NCBI GenBank assembly: GCA_010093605.1
Contig: MU004193.1
Location: forward strand, 1,061,520-1,125,519
Reading direction: 5' to 3'
Origin: Lophium mytilinum
Lineage: Eukaryota > Ascomycota > Dothideomycetes > Mytilinidiales > Mytilinidiaceae
Length of the DNA stretch: 64,000 bases
The notes beneath the pieces were generated by a model. That model saw only the letters and a program-made list of their open reading frames with translations. It searched no databases and was not told the DNA's origin. Position numbers and translations under genes: made by a program. Shown in pieces: positions 1-11,600 of this stretch; positions within the stretch are counted from its first letter, which is position 1; each line of letters opens with the position of its first letter.

Positions 1-382
1 GGCGTACGACCCTGTAAAGCGTGAGGGGCTGGGACCGCAACTCGAGCAGCTCGATCCCGACGTCGTACTCTGCTGGATGCTGCAGCAATCGTCTGTTGAT
101 AAGATCTTAAGCGTAGTCGCAAACCTTACCGGCAAAGGCGTCGGGACGACGCCGGTTTTTCTCGCCGACGGATGCATTGGGCTCGCGCTTCCGAGATGCC
201 AACCTCAGACCGGGGATGTCGTCGTTTTATTATACGGGGCATCCAAGCCAATGATTCTGAGGCAGCATCGAGGAGGACACATTCTGGTAGGAACGGCGGA
301 GATTGCCGGTGTTCCTAGCAATATCTGGCCGCTCAAGTCAACCGATGGACATGAAGGAGTACAGGAATTCACGCTGGTGTAG
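1..382 (+). CDS. C-terminal part of a HET-domain protein (5' end outside window)
   Basis: The reading frame is open from base 2 and runs to a TAG at 380-382, so this is the last ~126 residues of a gene that starts left of the window. The run GDVVVLLYGASKPMILR followed by a G-x-x-x-LVGTAEIAGV segment is the usual C-terminal tail of fungal heterokaryon-incompatibility (HET) proteins, where a 'GD..-vlLyGas.P.iLR' block precedes a short valine-rich strand. The HET domain itself would lie upstream and is not visible. The gene converges on a second HET gene (846-3008). Such proteins act in non-self recognition between fungal strains and can trigger programmed cell death; the role of this one is inferred from family only. 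Confidence 0.7.
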   Translation, partial: AYDPVKREGLGPQLEQLDPDVVLCWMLQQSSVDKILSVVANLTGKGVGTTPVFLADGCIGLALPRCQPQTGDVVVLLYGASKPMILRQHRGGHILVGTAEIAGVPSNIWPLKSTDGHEGVQEFTLV

Positions 383-845
383 CATGCGAGATAGTCCTAG
401 TGTCTGCGATTCTTCATGCAATGATGACAGGTCGAGCCTAATTAGATATTGATAGGTAGCAGTTCAGTAAAGTCTACACAGAAACCATACTTCAGGCCCT
501 TAGGGAAGCTGCTGGACCGGGAATGATATGAATGGACAGACAATCCATTGTTACTGCCCCGGCGGAGGAAGCCAATAAGATCGGACGGTATTAGAGGGTG
601 TATGTATACCAAGAAAGAGGTATTTAGACGGCTGAAAAGCGGGCTTGTATCGAAACTAGTAGCTCCGCATATAAAGAGATGAAGGAGAAGAAAGAAAGTC
701 GCAAGTAATGTCCTGGTGGCAACCTCCGCGGATTCGATGCATTATGCACGTATCTCGATCCATCCCGAACCAAATACCGCAGGATCTTGAAGCCAGGAAG
801 GCACTATGGTGGCCGGAGGTGGTGGGTCAGTAGCGGGCAAGCGCT
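383..845. other. intergenic, between convergent HET genes
   Basis: 463 bp between the 3' ends of two convergent HET-type genes. It should hold both 3' UTRs. I see no further gene, RNA or repeat here. Confidence 0.6.
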
Positions 846-3008
846 TTAAACAAGTGTAATAGTGATTTGCTCCGCTACTTCGTGCGCTTGGACGAAACCT
901 TCCACGTCGTCGCCCCTTGCGATGAAATGTCCTAGCCTCTCGTAAGCATTCCCGTCTTTAGGACGCGGTACCAGTAAAAGACCCTCTGCACAATCCATGT
1001 CCCTGAGATGATTGTCGTGAAAAGGGCCTTCGTGAAAAGGGCCTTCGTGAAAACATCGTTGTATAATGGTCAAATAGATATGACGAGGCTGATCGTCGGT
1101 GTCTTCTGGATGGTCCATTGAAACCCTCGTGAAAGGTGCATAGGCGAATGTTATGTTATGCTGGGTGTTTGCAAAGGTCAGATCTCCTATGAAATTGTGC
1201 CCGTTGAAGGACTTCTGTTTGATGATAGCTGGAATGAGTTTGCATCGTATCTGCATTGAAGCATGTACGAGCTCACCAGAGCGCTTAGCCTTGACGTCTA
1301 GATCGACAAGATCCACCCAGATCGGCTTATTCTCGCAGCGTCTATGGTGGTGACTCATGGTGCTGGGCCATACCGTGCCGTTCGTGCTGGCCCAGCTCCA
1401 CGTGGGTGCTCTCCATTTCAACGGCCGTGCTAGAGCTGTACCGCTCCAAGATTCCATGGACCAACACAATTCTTCAATTATTCGGTTACGCCAAAGTCCA
1501 GCGACCAAGTTATCGTCTAAGGCTTCGGTTACATCTTGTGCTATACCTCGAATCGCAACTAGTTTATCCTCCTCTTTCGTCATCTCACATTCGGTGTATG
1601 AGATTCTGAAAACAGCCCACAGATAGTATATCTCATGGGCTGATATGGGGTCTGCATTCAGATCATGATCAGAAGATTTCACGGAATCAAGGCTCTCCAA
1701 AGCCTGAGTGGAAGACTGGCGAGCTTTCTTATGATTGAAAATCCCGAGACGTCGAGCCAGAGAGCTGGCATCGTCGGACCAAGTGAGCATCGCCCATTTT
1801 GGTAGACCACCAGGATATACTTCGCTGGCTTTGCAATGCTGGCATTCCCAAAACACTTGTCGAGCACCAAAGTGGAGAATTCTTGGGGACAGGTACCGCT
1901 CCTGACTGACCCATGCTCTCTTGTTCAAAGGGGCTTTTTCGACGTTGTCGAACCAGACGTCTTGGTTATCACAATAGTAGGATCCGGCGGATGGAAATTT
2001 TGAGTTTTCGGAGTTTGGACTCGGGGCCCAGGACCCTTGTATGCGGCGAGGGAGAAAGACCGCAGGGTCTCGATTGAAGAATAGTCCGCCGTCACTATTT
2101 GTAGCAGCTGTCGCCCCGATGTTGCATGCGGCGCGACTGTACACGTTCCTCATGTCCCCTGACTCGGCCGACCAATCGTCTATGTCATCCTGAAATATGC
2201 ACCTGTGGAAACTTCAGCAGAGGGCCCTACCCTTTTAACGCCGGTCACTTACAACGAGTCAATCCAAAGATATCTAACTTGGAAATGTTGGGCGACAGTA
2301 ACAGCATCTTGGAAGGTCTTAGGCAATTTGTGGACGGGCAAGCCGGCTTTCAATGTTGACACTGTGTCTTTTTTAAGAGCGAAAGGGTGTGATTGTCCCC
2401 AACAGTGGCTGAGAGTAAAGTATGGCCCCTGGTCACTGAAGTTTTTAGTCTCACGTAGATGAATTGGATCACCTCTATTCTCCCCTACTTCTATGACTCT
2501 TGATGGATACCATGCCGAAGAAGAGGGGCGTGGACTGCATTGATTGTGGTGTTTAAGACACTCTCGATATTTCGTCGCTAAAAAGCCAAGAGCTGAACCC
2601 GAACCCGTATTTTGCGATAGAAATTGTGGACATGTGCCATTACTCATAGCTTTGTGCTAGATTAGCATTAAAGGGATAAGGGATACGATGATGGTAGTAC
2701 CTACTGTCCCACGGAAAAATGCGCACCTGGGCTCTGCAAGGCCTCCGCGACCCACAAAAGAAATTTATTTCCCATTCATTAAGGTTGGCACTACCTCTGG
2801 GCCCTCTAGAGAAGTAGCATAGTGTTTCGGAAGGTGTGAACTTTTGCAAACTCTTGTCTTCCTGCCATAAAAGCGTACAGAGAGCGCAGGGCAATCGTAG
2901 TGCTTCCTCGTGTGACTTAGCGTCAGGGTGGTGTACGAGTGTGGTGTGCAGCTGATTCTCCGCACGTAAGAGTTTTTGGCATGGCTCGCAGTATTTCTCG
3001 TCGAACAT
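846..3008 (-). CDS. HET-domain (heterokaryon incompatibility) protein, 3 exons
   Basis: Joining 3008-2727, 2656-2253 and 2202-846 gives 680 residues in one frame. Intron 1 (2726-2657, 70 nt) starts GTGCGC and ends CTAG. Intron 2 (2252-2203, 50 nt) starts GTAAGT and ends CCACAG; an AG 13 nt further on would lead to a stop, so the first acceptor is used. The start at 3008 opens with an N-terminal Cys cluster (CEPCQK, later CALC), common in this family. HET motifs are YFTLSHCWG near residue 175 and YLWIDSLCIFQDD near 225, the second rebuilt across intron 2; NVYSRAACNIGATAA follows. HET proteins mediate vegetative incompatibility. The C-terminus contains a short duplicated FHEGP segment made by a 15-bp tandem repeat. 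Intron 1 is less certain than intron 2. Confidence 0.85.
1016..1053. repeat. 15-bp in-frame tandem repeat inside HET gene
   Basis: The 15-mer CGTGAAAAGGGCCTT occurs twice head to tail, followed by eight bases of a third copy. On the minus strand it encodes FHEGP FHEGP FH inside the C-terminal region of the HET protein. The length is a multiple of three, so the frame is kept. Confidence 0.85.
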
Positions 3009-4076
3009 GCTGCTGAAGCATTAGGGTGATGTAGCTCTCGCTTGATTTCTTTTCGTTCTCACCTTGTATGAGTGCGGTTGTCTGGAGCGTGAAAGTGAGG
3101 CGAATAGTGCGGGGCACTTGTCGCCGGTCGAACTGTCAGTGAAGAATCTATAGAGATAGAGGTTTCGATCTGGCAAACGGCGGTCGAATATATCATCCCA
3201 GGGGGGATAGGATTTGTTGGAACCGGGGTAGTCTTTCACCGTTCAGCCTGCCTGGAGATGCTGATGCTGTTGCCTACGCCAAGGCTCCTGAAGCGGCTGA
3301 AGATAGGAGACGTAGCATGGAAGTGTGGCTGTTTGGACTTAAAATCGGGAGACAGCGAAGGATAGCTGGATGATCAATCGGTGTATTTGTTGTTCAGGTA
3401 GAGTCAAGACGACGTTTCATACCCAGCCACGTCACTTACGAGCACAGTAGGTAGATGACAGCATGAATCCAGGTAATCAAACGTATGGAACGAGGGGCCG
3501 AGTTCGGCTGTGAAGTATCTATCTCATTTATTTGCTGTGCTACAGGCAAAAGAGTGAAACAATACTCGACGGCGGAGATGGCGTCACATGTTCTCCGCGC
3601 TCGCTCGACCCCAGCGCCTGGACAACGCAGCTGCAGGGCTGGACGCCACCGCCCGAACGAGAAGGCTGGGCGATCAACAAACACCGCCGCGAGCGAGCCC
3701 CTCGACTACTACACCACCAACGGCCCCGGACCCCAGGACTAACCACACAGCACCAGGAGGCGGATATTCACGAAATACTGCGACGAGGAAGAGCCGCCCG
3801 GCGTAAGGACACCGACAACACCATACACCGCCACATACCAACCACCCCGGATCTGAAACCTGGACTCCACGACCGCAGGAAACAACGACCACGACGCTCC
3901 CGCACACTCGACGACACCGAAAACAACCGGACTGCCATATTATAGGAACAACTACCCACTGGAATATATATTGCGACCAGCGCCGCCGTCACGACAGCTA
4001 CGAGACGCTGAACAGCCCCTCCTGAACCCCCCGGATCCTCTCACCGCAAGAGATCACCGCTGGCGCCCCTCTCGCC
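3009..4076. promoter_or_regulatory. divergent promoter region with long T-poor leader before nudE
   Basis: 1068 bp between the divergent HET (minus) and nudE (plus) genes. About 3590-3950 is strikingly poor in T and rich in A and C on the plus strand, continuing up to the nudE start. This looks like a long, unstructured 5' leader of nudE. The open frames here (e.g. 3532-3945) are proline/threonine/arginine-rich by-products of the base skew and do not resemble proteins. No TATA box was identified. Confidence 0.4.
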
Positions 4077-5974
4077 ATGCCGTCTGTCGGCGAGCCGCCC
4101 TCGTCGCCGCCGCCCGGTGGTTGGAATAGCGTGGACGAGGAATTAAGATACTACAAAGCGCAATACGAGACACTAGAGTCAGAGCTACAGGAGTTCCAGA
4201 ACTCGAGCAAGGAGTTGGAGGCGGAGCTCGAACGGGATATTGAAGAGAGCGAGAAGCGGGAGCGGCACCTGCAAGAGAAGGTCGAGAGCTTGGGATTCGA
4301 GGTCAACGAGTGGCAGGTATGTTGTTCTCTCATCTTAGACCTCCTGGTACCATCAAGGCCCTGTGCAGGTGTCATTCCGGGCGGCATTTCGTTGACAGCT
4401 ACTGACATTGTGGTTTGCAGACTAAATACAAGCAAAGCAAGACAGAAGCGAACAATGCGCAGAATACACTACAGAAAGAGATAACCACACTCCGCGAGTC
4501 GCAGCGCGCGCTACAGCTAAGACTTCGCGATATCGAGGTAGCAAACGACGACTTTGAGCGCCAAGCTCGCAACACAACCTCGTCGCTCGAGGACCTGGAG
4601 TCGAAGTACAATGTCGCGATCGAGCGGGCCGTGATGTTAGATGAAGAAATGAGGATAGGGGACCAAGAGCGAGAAGGCCTCCGGATAGAGAACCAACGAA
4701 TACGGGACGAGCTCTCAGACCTCAGGATAGAAGCGGAGATTGTACAGGAGAAACTGCGTCTGGCTGAGCAAACAATCGAGTCTCACCACGAGCGCAAGAC
4801 CTCTCATCACTTGCTCTCCACTGACAAGTTAAGGCCGCGGTCACCCGTCTCAGAGACGTCTACCTCGGCGACTACACTATCATCACCAACAGCGTCTACT
4901 CCGCCACCAAAGTCAGATACTTCAGTAGCAGAGTCCACGCCGCCATCTCCGCCAATATCCGAGGCCTCCGTCAAATCGAAGAAGATTCCTGCGACACCGC
5001 TACCAACTCGCAAGCGGTCGCTGGCACCTCTGGACTCAGCAACAACACCACGTCCAGGCTTCTACTCGTCACGGCCGCCTCGACATTCCCGGGGCCCCAG
5101 CATACCCGTCTCAGCAACGCCCTCAAACGGCCGCTCAACCCCATCAATCCGGCGTACCGGCGCTCCACCCTCGAATCCCCCGAGGCCGAGCGTGGGTACA
5201 AATGGCGGCGGCCTCCCCCGATCTGGTTCTCTGTATCAGATTCGCGGGCTAATAGGCAAGATGCAGAAGCTCGAAGAACGCGTGCACTCCGCGCGCTCCA
5301 AGCTCCCAGCACCCACCCACTCACCCCCACGGGCTAGTCCCAGAAACGCGAGCCCGCGAACAAACAGCTCTCTGGGCCAAAACATCCCCTCCACCGTCAC
5401 CGTCCGCAGCAGCCGCAAACGCCCCTCCCAAGCTTCCGCCGCCTCCTCCATCGCAGACGGCGCCGGCAGCATCAGCAGACTCTCCTTCGGCATCGCAACC
5501 CGCGAAGCCACCGGCGGCAGCAGCCGGCCCTCCAGCCGCGCCTCCGTCACGGGGGGCATGCCACAACGCCCCTCCTCACGCAGCAGCATGTCGGGCGCCC
5601 GCACGCCCCTCGGCCACTACCCCTCCTCCTCCATCTCGGGCGTCGCGCCGCGCCCGCGCTCCTCGATGAGCGGCACCTACTCGCACTCGCACGGGCACTC
5701 GCAGTCCCTCTCCATGGCGTCGTCGATGATGCGGGAGAGCAGCGCCGAGGACGCGGCGGGGAGCGATGGCAGCGCGGGGCTTAGGACGCCGATGGCAAGG
5801 AGGACGAGCACGGCGGGCGCGGGCAGCGCGATTCCGACGCCGAGTGGCTTGCCGAGGAGGCAGAGTGCGGGGCGGAGGATTAGTGCGGGTGGGGAGGGGG
5901 ACATGGGGCCGCCGGAGAGGCCCGGGGGTGGGGGGAGGGCGAGGAAGTTGAGTGATTTGGGGGAGACGTATTAG
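4077..5974 (+). CDS. nudE: nuclear distribution protein NudE homolog
   Basis: Exons 4077-4316 and 4421-5974 (intron 104 nt, GTATGT..TTTGCAG) encode 597 residues. The N-terminal ~200 residues form a long charged coiled coil beginning [20 protein letters not shown], the signature of NudE/NDE1 proteins, and the intron interrupts this coil cleanly after NEWQ. A Ser/Pro/Arg-rich disordered region follows, with the conserved [20 protein letters not shown] segment (near residue 345) typical of fungal NudE, then further Ser/Gly/Arg-rich tail. NudE proteins bind LIS1/NudF and dynein and support dynein-driven nuclear positioning along microtubules. The start ATG has no in-frame upstream alternative. 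Identification rests on the coil and the conserved segment. Confidence 0.9.
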
Positions 5975-8645
5975 GGGGTGGAGAGGAGAGGAGCGGGATG
6001 GGATGAGAGCTCGGCGGGAAAACGGGAGACCGACCGGCCTTTGAGAGACAAGGCGGGGGTTGGGCGGGATTGCTCACGCTACGCTAGTTTCGCAGCGAAT
6101 GAGTCGAAGGAGGGACGGGAACCACTTTGCTACTATTTTTCTTCCATTTGTAAATCGGGTCGGGACTGGGGTGGAATTGGGCGGGCTCGCGTATACCTTT
6201 CATGCATTTTCGGGAGTTGCGCGTGAGCAGTTGGTGGGGCGGGATTGAGGGTTGGGGTTGGAATGTGCATATGAGATGAGCTTTTGGGAGAGAGGAAGGG
6301 TGATGGAGATAGTCGGTAGTAGCAATCTATGGATGTTACGTTTGATTCTGTGCGGTGTTGGGGTGCGGTGGGAGGCTTAGGGGTGAGGCGCGAAGGGCTG
6401 AGTTTGCGAGTTATAGCGGGCCAAACATACCGAAGGGTATGGGTGCTTGTGAGTCGGCTGCGACGGCGGGAATGCGGTTAGAGGGTGTGATTATCTGAGG
6501 GTTAGGTCTGGAAAGGCCCTCGATTGGCAGATCTGTGCTCTGCAGGAGTGGCGTGATTCTGGTCGGGCTAGGTACGCGTGGTGGGATCAGATCTACGGTG
6601 TAGGTGGTAGAATGGGCGGGATGGCAACTCTGATTTGACTTCATGCCATTATGAGGTTTTGTGTCAAGAGGTTTCAAAGGCTTTTTGGGAGTTGTTTCGT
6701 GTTCTATATAGGTTTATGAAGTACATAGGTGTCGTTTTCTGCTTTCGGAAACTGGGTTTCTAGGAAGATTGGGGAGATTGGAGGGATGGCACTGGATGAT
6801 GCAGCGTGCACGGACCCATGGTGTTGAGTTTCGCGCAGACTATCTGTGGATCTATGGTTTTGCTACGTATGCTACCTTTGTGCCACTATTGCACCTGCCA
6901 AGTACGGTTGATGCCTTCTAAAATCTTCTATAGTTCTACCATATAGAACTCACGCATCATGTGACCGTCAGGCCCTCCACTATCTCGCCGCTATTGAGGC
7001 TGAGAGTTTAGTGGTGAGATACTGTCAGATGCAGCTTATTCCAGGCGCATCGAAGAGAGACGAGAGTCTACTAGGAGCCCATTTTGAGTTACTCTGAGCC
7101 GTCTCAAGCTTACCTGCCTCTACAAGATACCGCTGAATCGCGGACCAGCCATGCACCCACTCTTGAAGCTATTGATGACATCGGCGTCCCGCTCGGCATC
7201 ATCAAGCTGTACGAGGACGGGAGAGCTACCCGGGACCAGGCTGGCAGGGCTATTTCAGGACCTGACTTGCATCGCTTGCATCGTGGCGCTGGCTTATTAC
7301 CTCTTCCTACACGCATCCGTGATTGGCCGGGGCACAGGCACAACCGTGGGGATGGGGACGGAGTCCGAAGGGGATGGAAGTGGAGACCCGAGTGCTGCAA
7401 TCTTGCCATCTGAGGCTTGCGCGGGCCTCCTCGCTCGAAGAAAAGGGATGCGCTTGGCGGCGAGGTGGGTTGGCAGTTCCCGGTCGGGTTCCTGAGGAGT
7501 GAGCCCGGAGTGGTGCGGTGCTGGACGGCCTGCCGGTTCGTGATGCGATCTGCTTCGATGCTGGGATGAGGATGCGACGGCGCTAGTGGCGGGTTGCTGC
7601 AGCCACGCTTTTGTTGGATAGCGACGTGCAGCAGAGATCGGAGGACTTCCTCAGGGCCGTGGCAGCTGCAGAACGGAGGAAAGATTGGAGTCTTGTCTGC
7701 GGACGGATGGGACGGCCTTATTCATCTTCTCCTCTGGCATTGGGACGCAGGCATCAGTGGCGCTGTTGGCCGGCGGGATGGCTTCCCCAACGTCAGGGAG
7801 AGGCTGGCGCAGGGGTCTTCTCCGCAATCATCACCGCGCCGGCTCAACAACTTTTTTGGTGTTCCACTCTGGACAGTGCCAGCAATGGCGCCAGGAGCTG
7901 CGTCGATGGCTGGCGATATGTATGCTGGATGGATGCTGGATGCGGCTCTCCCGCCGGCGACGTCGCACTCGTCGTCGGGATCAGTCTTCGGCCACGTCGG
8001 CAGCCGATTCGAGGTGTGGCTGCGAGGTGCGGTCCTGGTGCACGGAGGTTTCGGTGAAGCATTGAGGGCAGGCCAGCGCGCCTTACCGCAGTCGGCAGCG
8101 TTGGCGATGCTCGCAGCCGGCTTCAGCTCAACAGCTCGGGAGAGCTTGGGGGTCGCCGTAATTAGCGCGCATTGGCAAGGCGCTGTGCCAGGAGCCCAAG
8201 GTGCCCGAGAGAATCTGCGATTGAATAAATACACAAGCCAGCAGCCCGCCGCCCGAGATAGTCCAGTCTATCTGACATTCCTCGCTGCCGCTCACACTTT
8301 TCCCACCGCGTCCCTGTCATCCTCCCCTCCCCCTCTTCTCCCCTTCGACGTGTCTTCTTGCTACACTATTAGATTTTATTACGACGCCCGGGCGCCCTCC
8401 TAGTTGCTTCTGCCCCCCGAAGTGACCGCGACGACTATAGACTTCTTCTCCCCCTAATAATTGTTTCACGCGAGCTCCCGCGTAGACCCCCGAGCCAGAT
8501 CTACAATCCCGATTCGCCTGTCGTCACTCTGGCGCCGCGCTCCCTCTAAACGGCAGTAGCTTACAGCGCCCCCTCTTCCTCCTTCGCAACGTACAAACCT
8601 CTTCACTGATTGAAAACTCGGTGGATGGGGCTCACTACAAACACA
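5975..8645. other. long intergenic region before ACC
   Basis: 2.67 kb without a convincing gene. 5975-6400 should include the nudE 3' UTR. Several open frames at 7084-8403, on both strands, have no recognisable domain; one short hydrophobic stretch (ACIVALAYYLFLHASVI, around 7280-7325) could belong to a small membrane protein, but no consistent start and exon set was found. From about 8270 to 8620 the plus strand is pyrimidine-rich (CT runs), as in promoters and 5' leaders of highly expressed fungal genes, so this part is probably the ACC promoter/5' UTR. Confidence 0.5.
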
Positions 8646-11600
8646 ATGGCCGGCGCTGCTTCCAATGGCGTCAACGGGGGCCATGCCAATGGCACCCCCT
8701 CCTCTGCTGCTGCAAAATACGACCTACCATCCCACTTCATTGGCGGCACACATCTCGCGGCTGCTTCGCCAGGAAAGGTGAAGGACTTTGTGGCTGCTCA
8801 TGGCGGCCACACGGTCATCACGAATGTGAGCTACTCTTCCCCCGACCAGGAATGAACTGAAGTCCCAGAGGATTTTGACGCACAGAGGAGATGCAGAATT
8901 TAGATCGAGCGAAGCTGACCCGTACAATAGGTTCTCATTGCAAACAACGGAATTGCGGCCGTCAAGGAGATCCGCTCGGTACGGAAATGGGCATACGAAA
9001 CATTCGGCGATGAACGGGCGATCCAGTTCACCGTCATGGCTACACCCGAGGACTTGCAAGCTAACGCGGAGTACATCCGTATGGCGGACAAGTATGTTGA
9101 GGTGCCGGGAGGCACCAACAACAACAACTACGCGAACGTCGAACTGATCGTCGATGTTGCGGAGCGAATGGACGTACAGGCTGTGTGGGCAGGATGGTGA
9201 GTTGGGCTCCAAGCTGCGGAAGAATTGGACTTAGGATACTAACGCGTATCAGGGGACATGCCTCAGAAAACCCAAAACTGCCTGAATCACTCGCCGCCTC
9301 CCCCAAGAAGATCGTTTTCATCGGCCCACCTGGTTCCGCTATGCGGTCACTCGGTGACAAAATCTCCTCCACAATCGTCGCACAACATGCAAAGGTGCCC
9401 TGTATCCCGTGGTCAGGAGAGGGTGTGGACGAGGTCGAGGTCGACAAGTACGGGATCGTAACTGTCCCGGACCATGTATACGCAAAGGGCTGCACAACCT
9501 CGCCAGAAGAAGGTCTGGCGATGGCGAGGAAGATCGGCTTCCCAGTCATGGTCAAGGCTTCAGAAGGAGGTGGAGGCAAAGGTATCCGAAAGGTCGACTC
9601 GGAGGAAGGCTTCGAGCAGCTCTACCGTGCTGCTGCTAGCGAAATCCCTGGCTCGCCCATCTTCATCATGAAGCTTGCGGGCAGCGCTCGACATTTGGAA
9701 GTCCAGCTTTTGGCTGATCAGTACGGCAACAACATCTCCTTATTCGGCAGAGACTGTTCCGTACAGCGACGTCACCAGAAAATTATCGAAGAGGCGCCAG
9801 TCACAGTTGCAAAACCGAAAACTTTCCACGAGATGGAGAAAGCCGCAGTTGCTCTGGGAAAACTGGTCGGATACGTCTCTGCTGGTACCGTTGAATACCT
9901 CTACTCCCACGCAGACGACAAATTCTACTTCCTGGAACTCAATCCACGTCTCCAGGTCGAGCATCCGACCACGGAAATGGTCAGCGGAGTGAACTTACCC
10001 GCTGCCCAGCTGCAGATTGCCATGGGTCTCCCTCTACATCGCATTCGTGACATTCGACTTCTCTATGGCGCCGATCCCCATTCGGCCACCGAAATTGACT
10101 TCGATTTCACCAAGGAGGGCAGTGCGCAGAACCAGCGACGACCGACCCCCAAGGGACACACCACTGCCTGCCGTATCACATCCGAGGATCCGGACGAGGG
10201 TTTCAAGCCATCAAGCGGTACCATGCACGATCTGAACTTCCGAAGTAGCTCAAATGTCTGGGGTTACTTCTCCGTCGGTACTGCTGGTGGTATTCACAGC
10301 TTCTCAGACAGTCAGTTTGGCCACATTTTCGCCTATGGCGAGAATCGACAAGCGTCGCGGAAACATATGGTTGTTGCACTGAAGGAACTTAGCATTCGTG
10401 GTGATTTCCGAACTACCGTGGAATACCTCATCAAACTTCTGGAAACCCCGGCTTTCGAGGACAACACCATCACAACTGGGTGGCTCGACGAGCTCATCTC
10501 CAAGAAGCTTACTGCTGAGCGTCCTGATCCTACGATTGCTGTAATTTGCGGTGCTGTCACCAAGGCCCATGTGGCTAGCGATGCATGCATGACGGAGTAC
10601 CGGACAAGTCTGGAGAAGGGTCAGGTTCCCGCGAAAGATGTCCTGAAGACCGTCTTCCCTATCGACTTCATCTACGAAGGCCAGCGATACAAGTTCACTG
10701 CTACGCGATCCAGCATCGACAGCTATACTCTCTTCATCAACGGATCAAAGTGCGCAGTAGGCATTAGGGCCTTGACCGATGGTGGACTTCTGGTGCTGCT
10801 TAACGGCAAGTCACACAACGTCTACTGGAAAGAAGAGGTTGGAGCCACTCGCGTCAGTGTAGACGGCAAGACTGCTCTTCTCGAGCAGGAGAACGACCCC
10901 ACCCAGCTTCGGACGCCCAGCCCTGGTAAGCTGGTCAAGTTTACCGTGGAGAACGGCGCGCACATCAAGAAGAACCAAGCTTATGCGGAGGTGGAGGTCA
11001 TGAAAATGTACATGCCTTTGATCGCTGCTGAAGATGGTGTGGTCAATCTCATCAAGCAACCGGGAGCGGTTCTCGAAGCTGGTGACATTATAGGTATATT
11101 GGCTCTGGACGACCCCAGCAAAGTCAAGTCCGCGCAACCGTTCTTAGGACTACTACCGGATTTCGGCCCACCGCAGGTTATGGGTAACAAGCCACCTCAG
11201 CGGTTCACGTACCTCAATGGCGTACTCCAAAATATTCTGCAAGGATTCGACAACCAGGTCATCATGCAGAGTACTCTCAAGGAGCTTCTCGAGGTTCTTC
11301 GCGACCCGGAACTTCCTTACGGCGAGTGGAACGCTCAAGCATCTGCTCTCCACGCACGCATGCCGCAAAAGCTTGACACCACCCTTTCGCAAATCGTGGA
11401 CAAGGCACATAGCCGGAAGTTGGAATTCCCCGTCAAACAACTCACCAAGGCTTTCCAAAAATTCTTGGAAGACAATGTTACGCCCAACGACGCAGACCTC
11501 CTTAAAGCCTCTCTGACACCTCTTACCGACGTCATCGCCCGCTACACCGACGGTTTGAAGGTCCATGAGTATGCGATCATGACCCACCTGATCGACATGT

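Noticed and set aside
3532-3945. 137-codon frame before nudE
   Set aside because: Composition follows the T-poor base skew; no family resemblance and no ATG-anchored gene model.
7084-8403. Series of open frames upstream of ACC (up to 269 codons)
   Set aside because: Overlapping on both strands in GC-rich DNA, without domains, consistent starts or splice signals. Treated as promoter and leader DNA.
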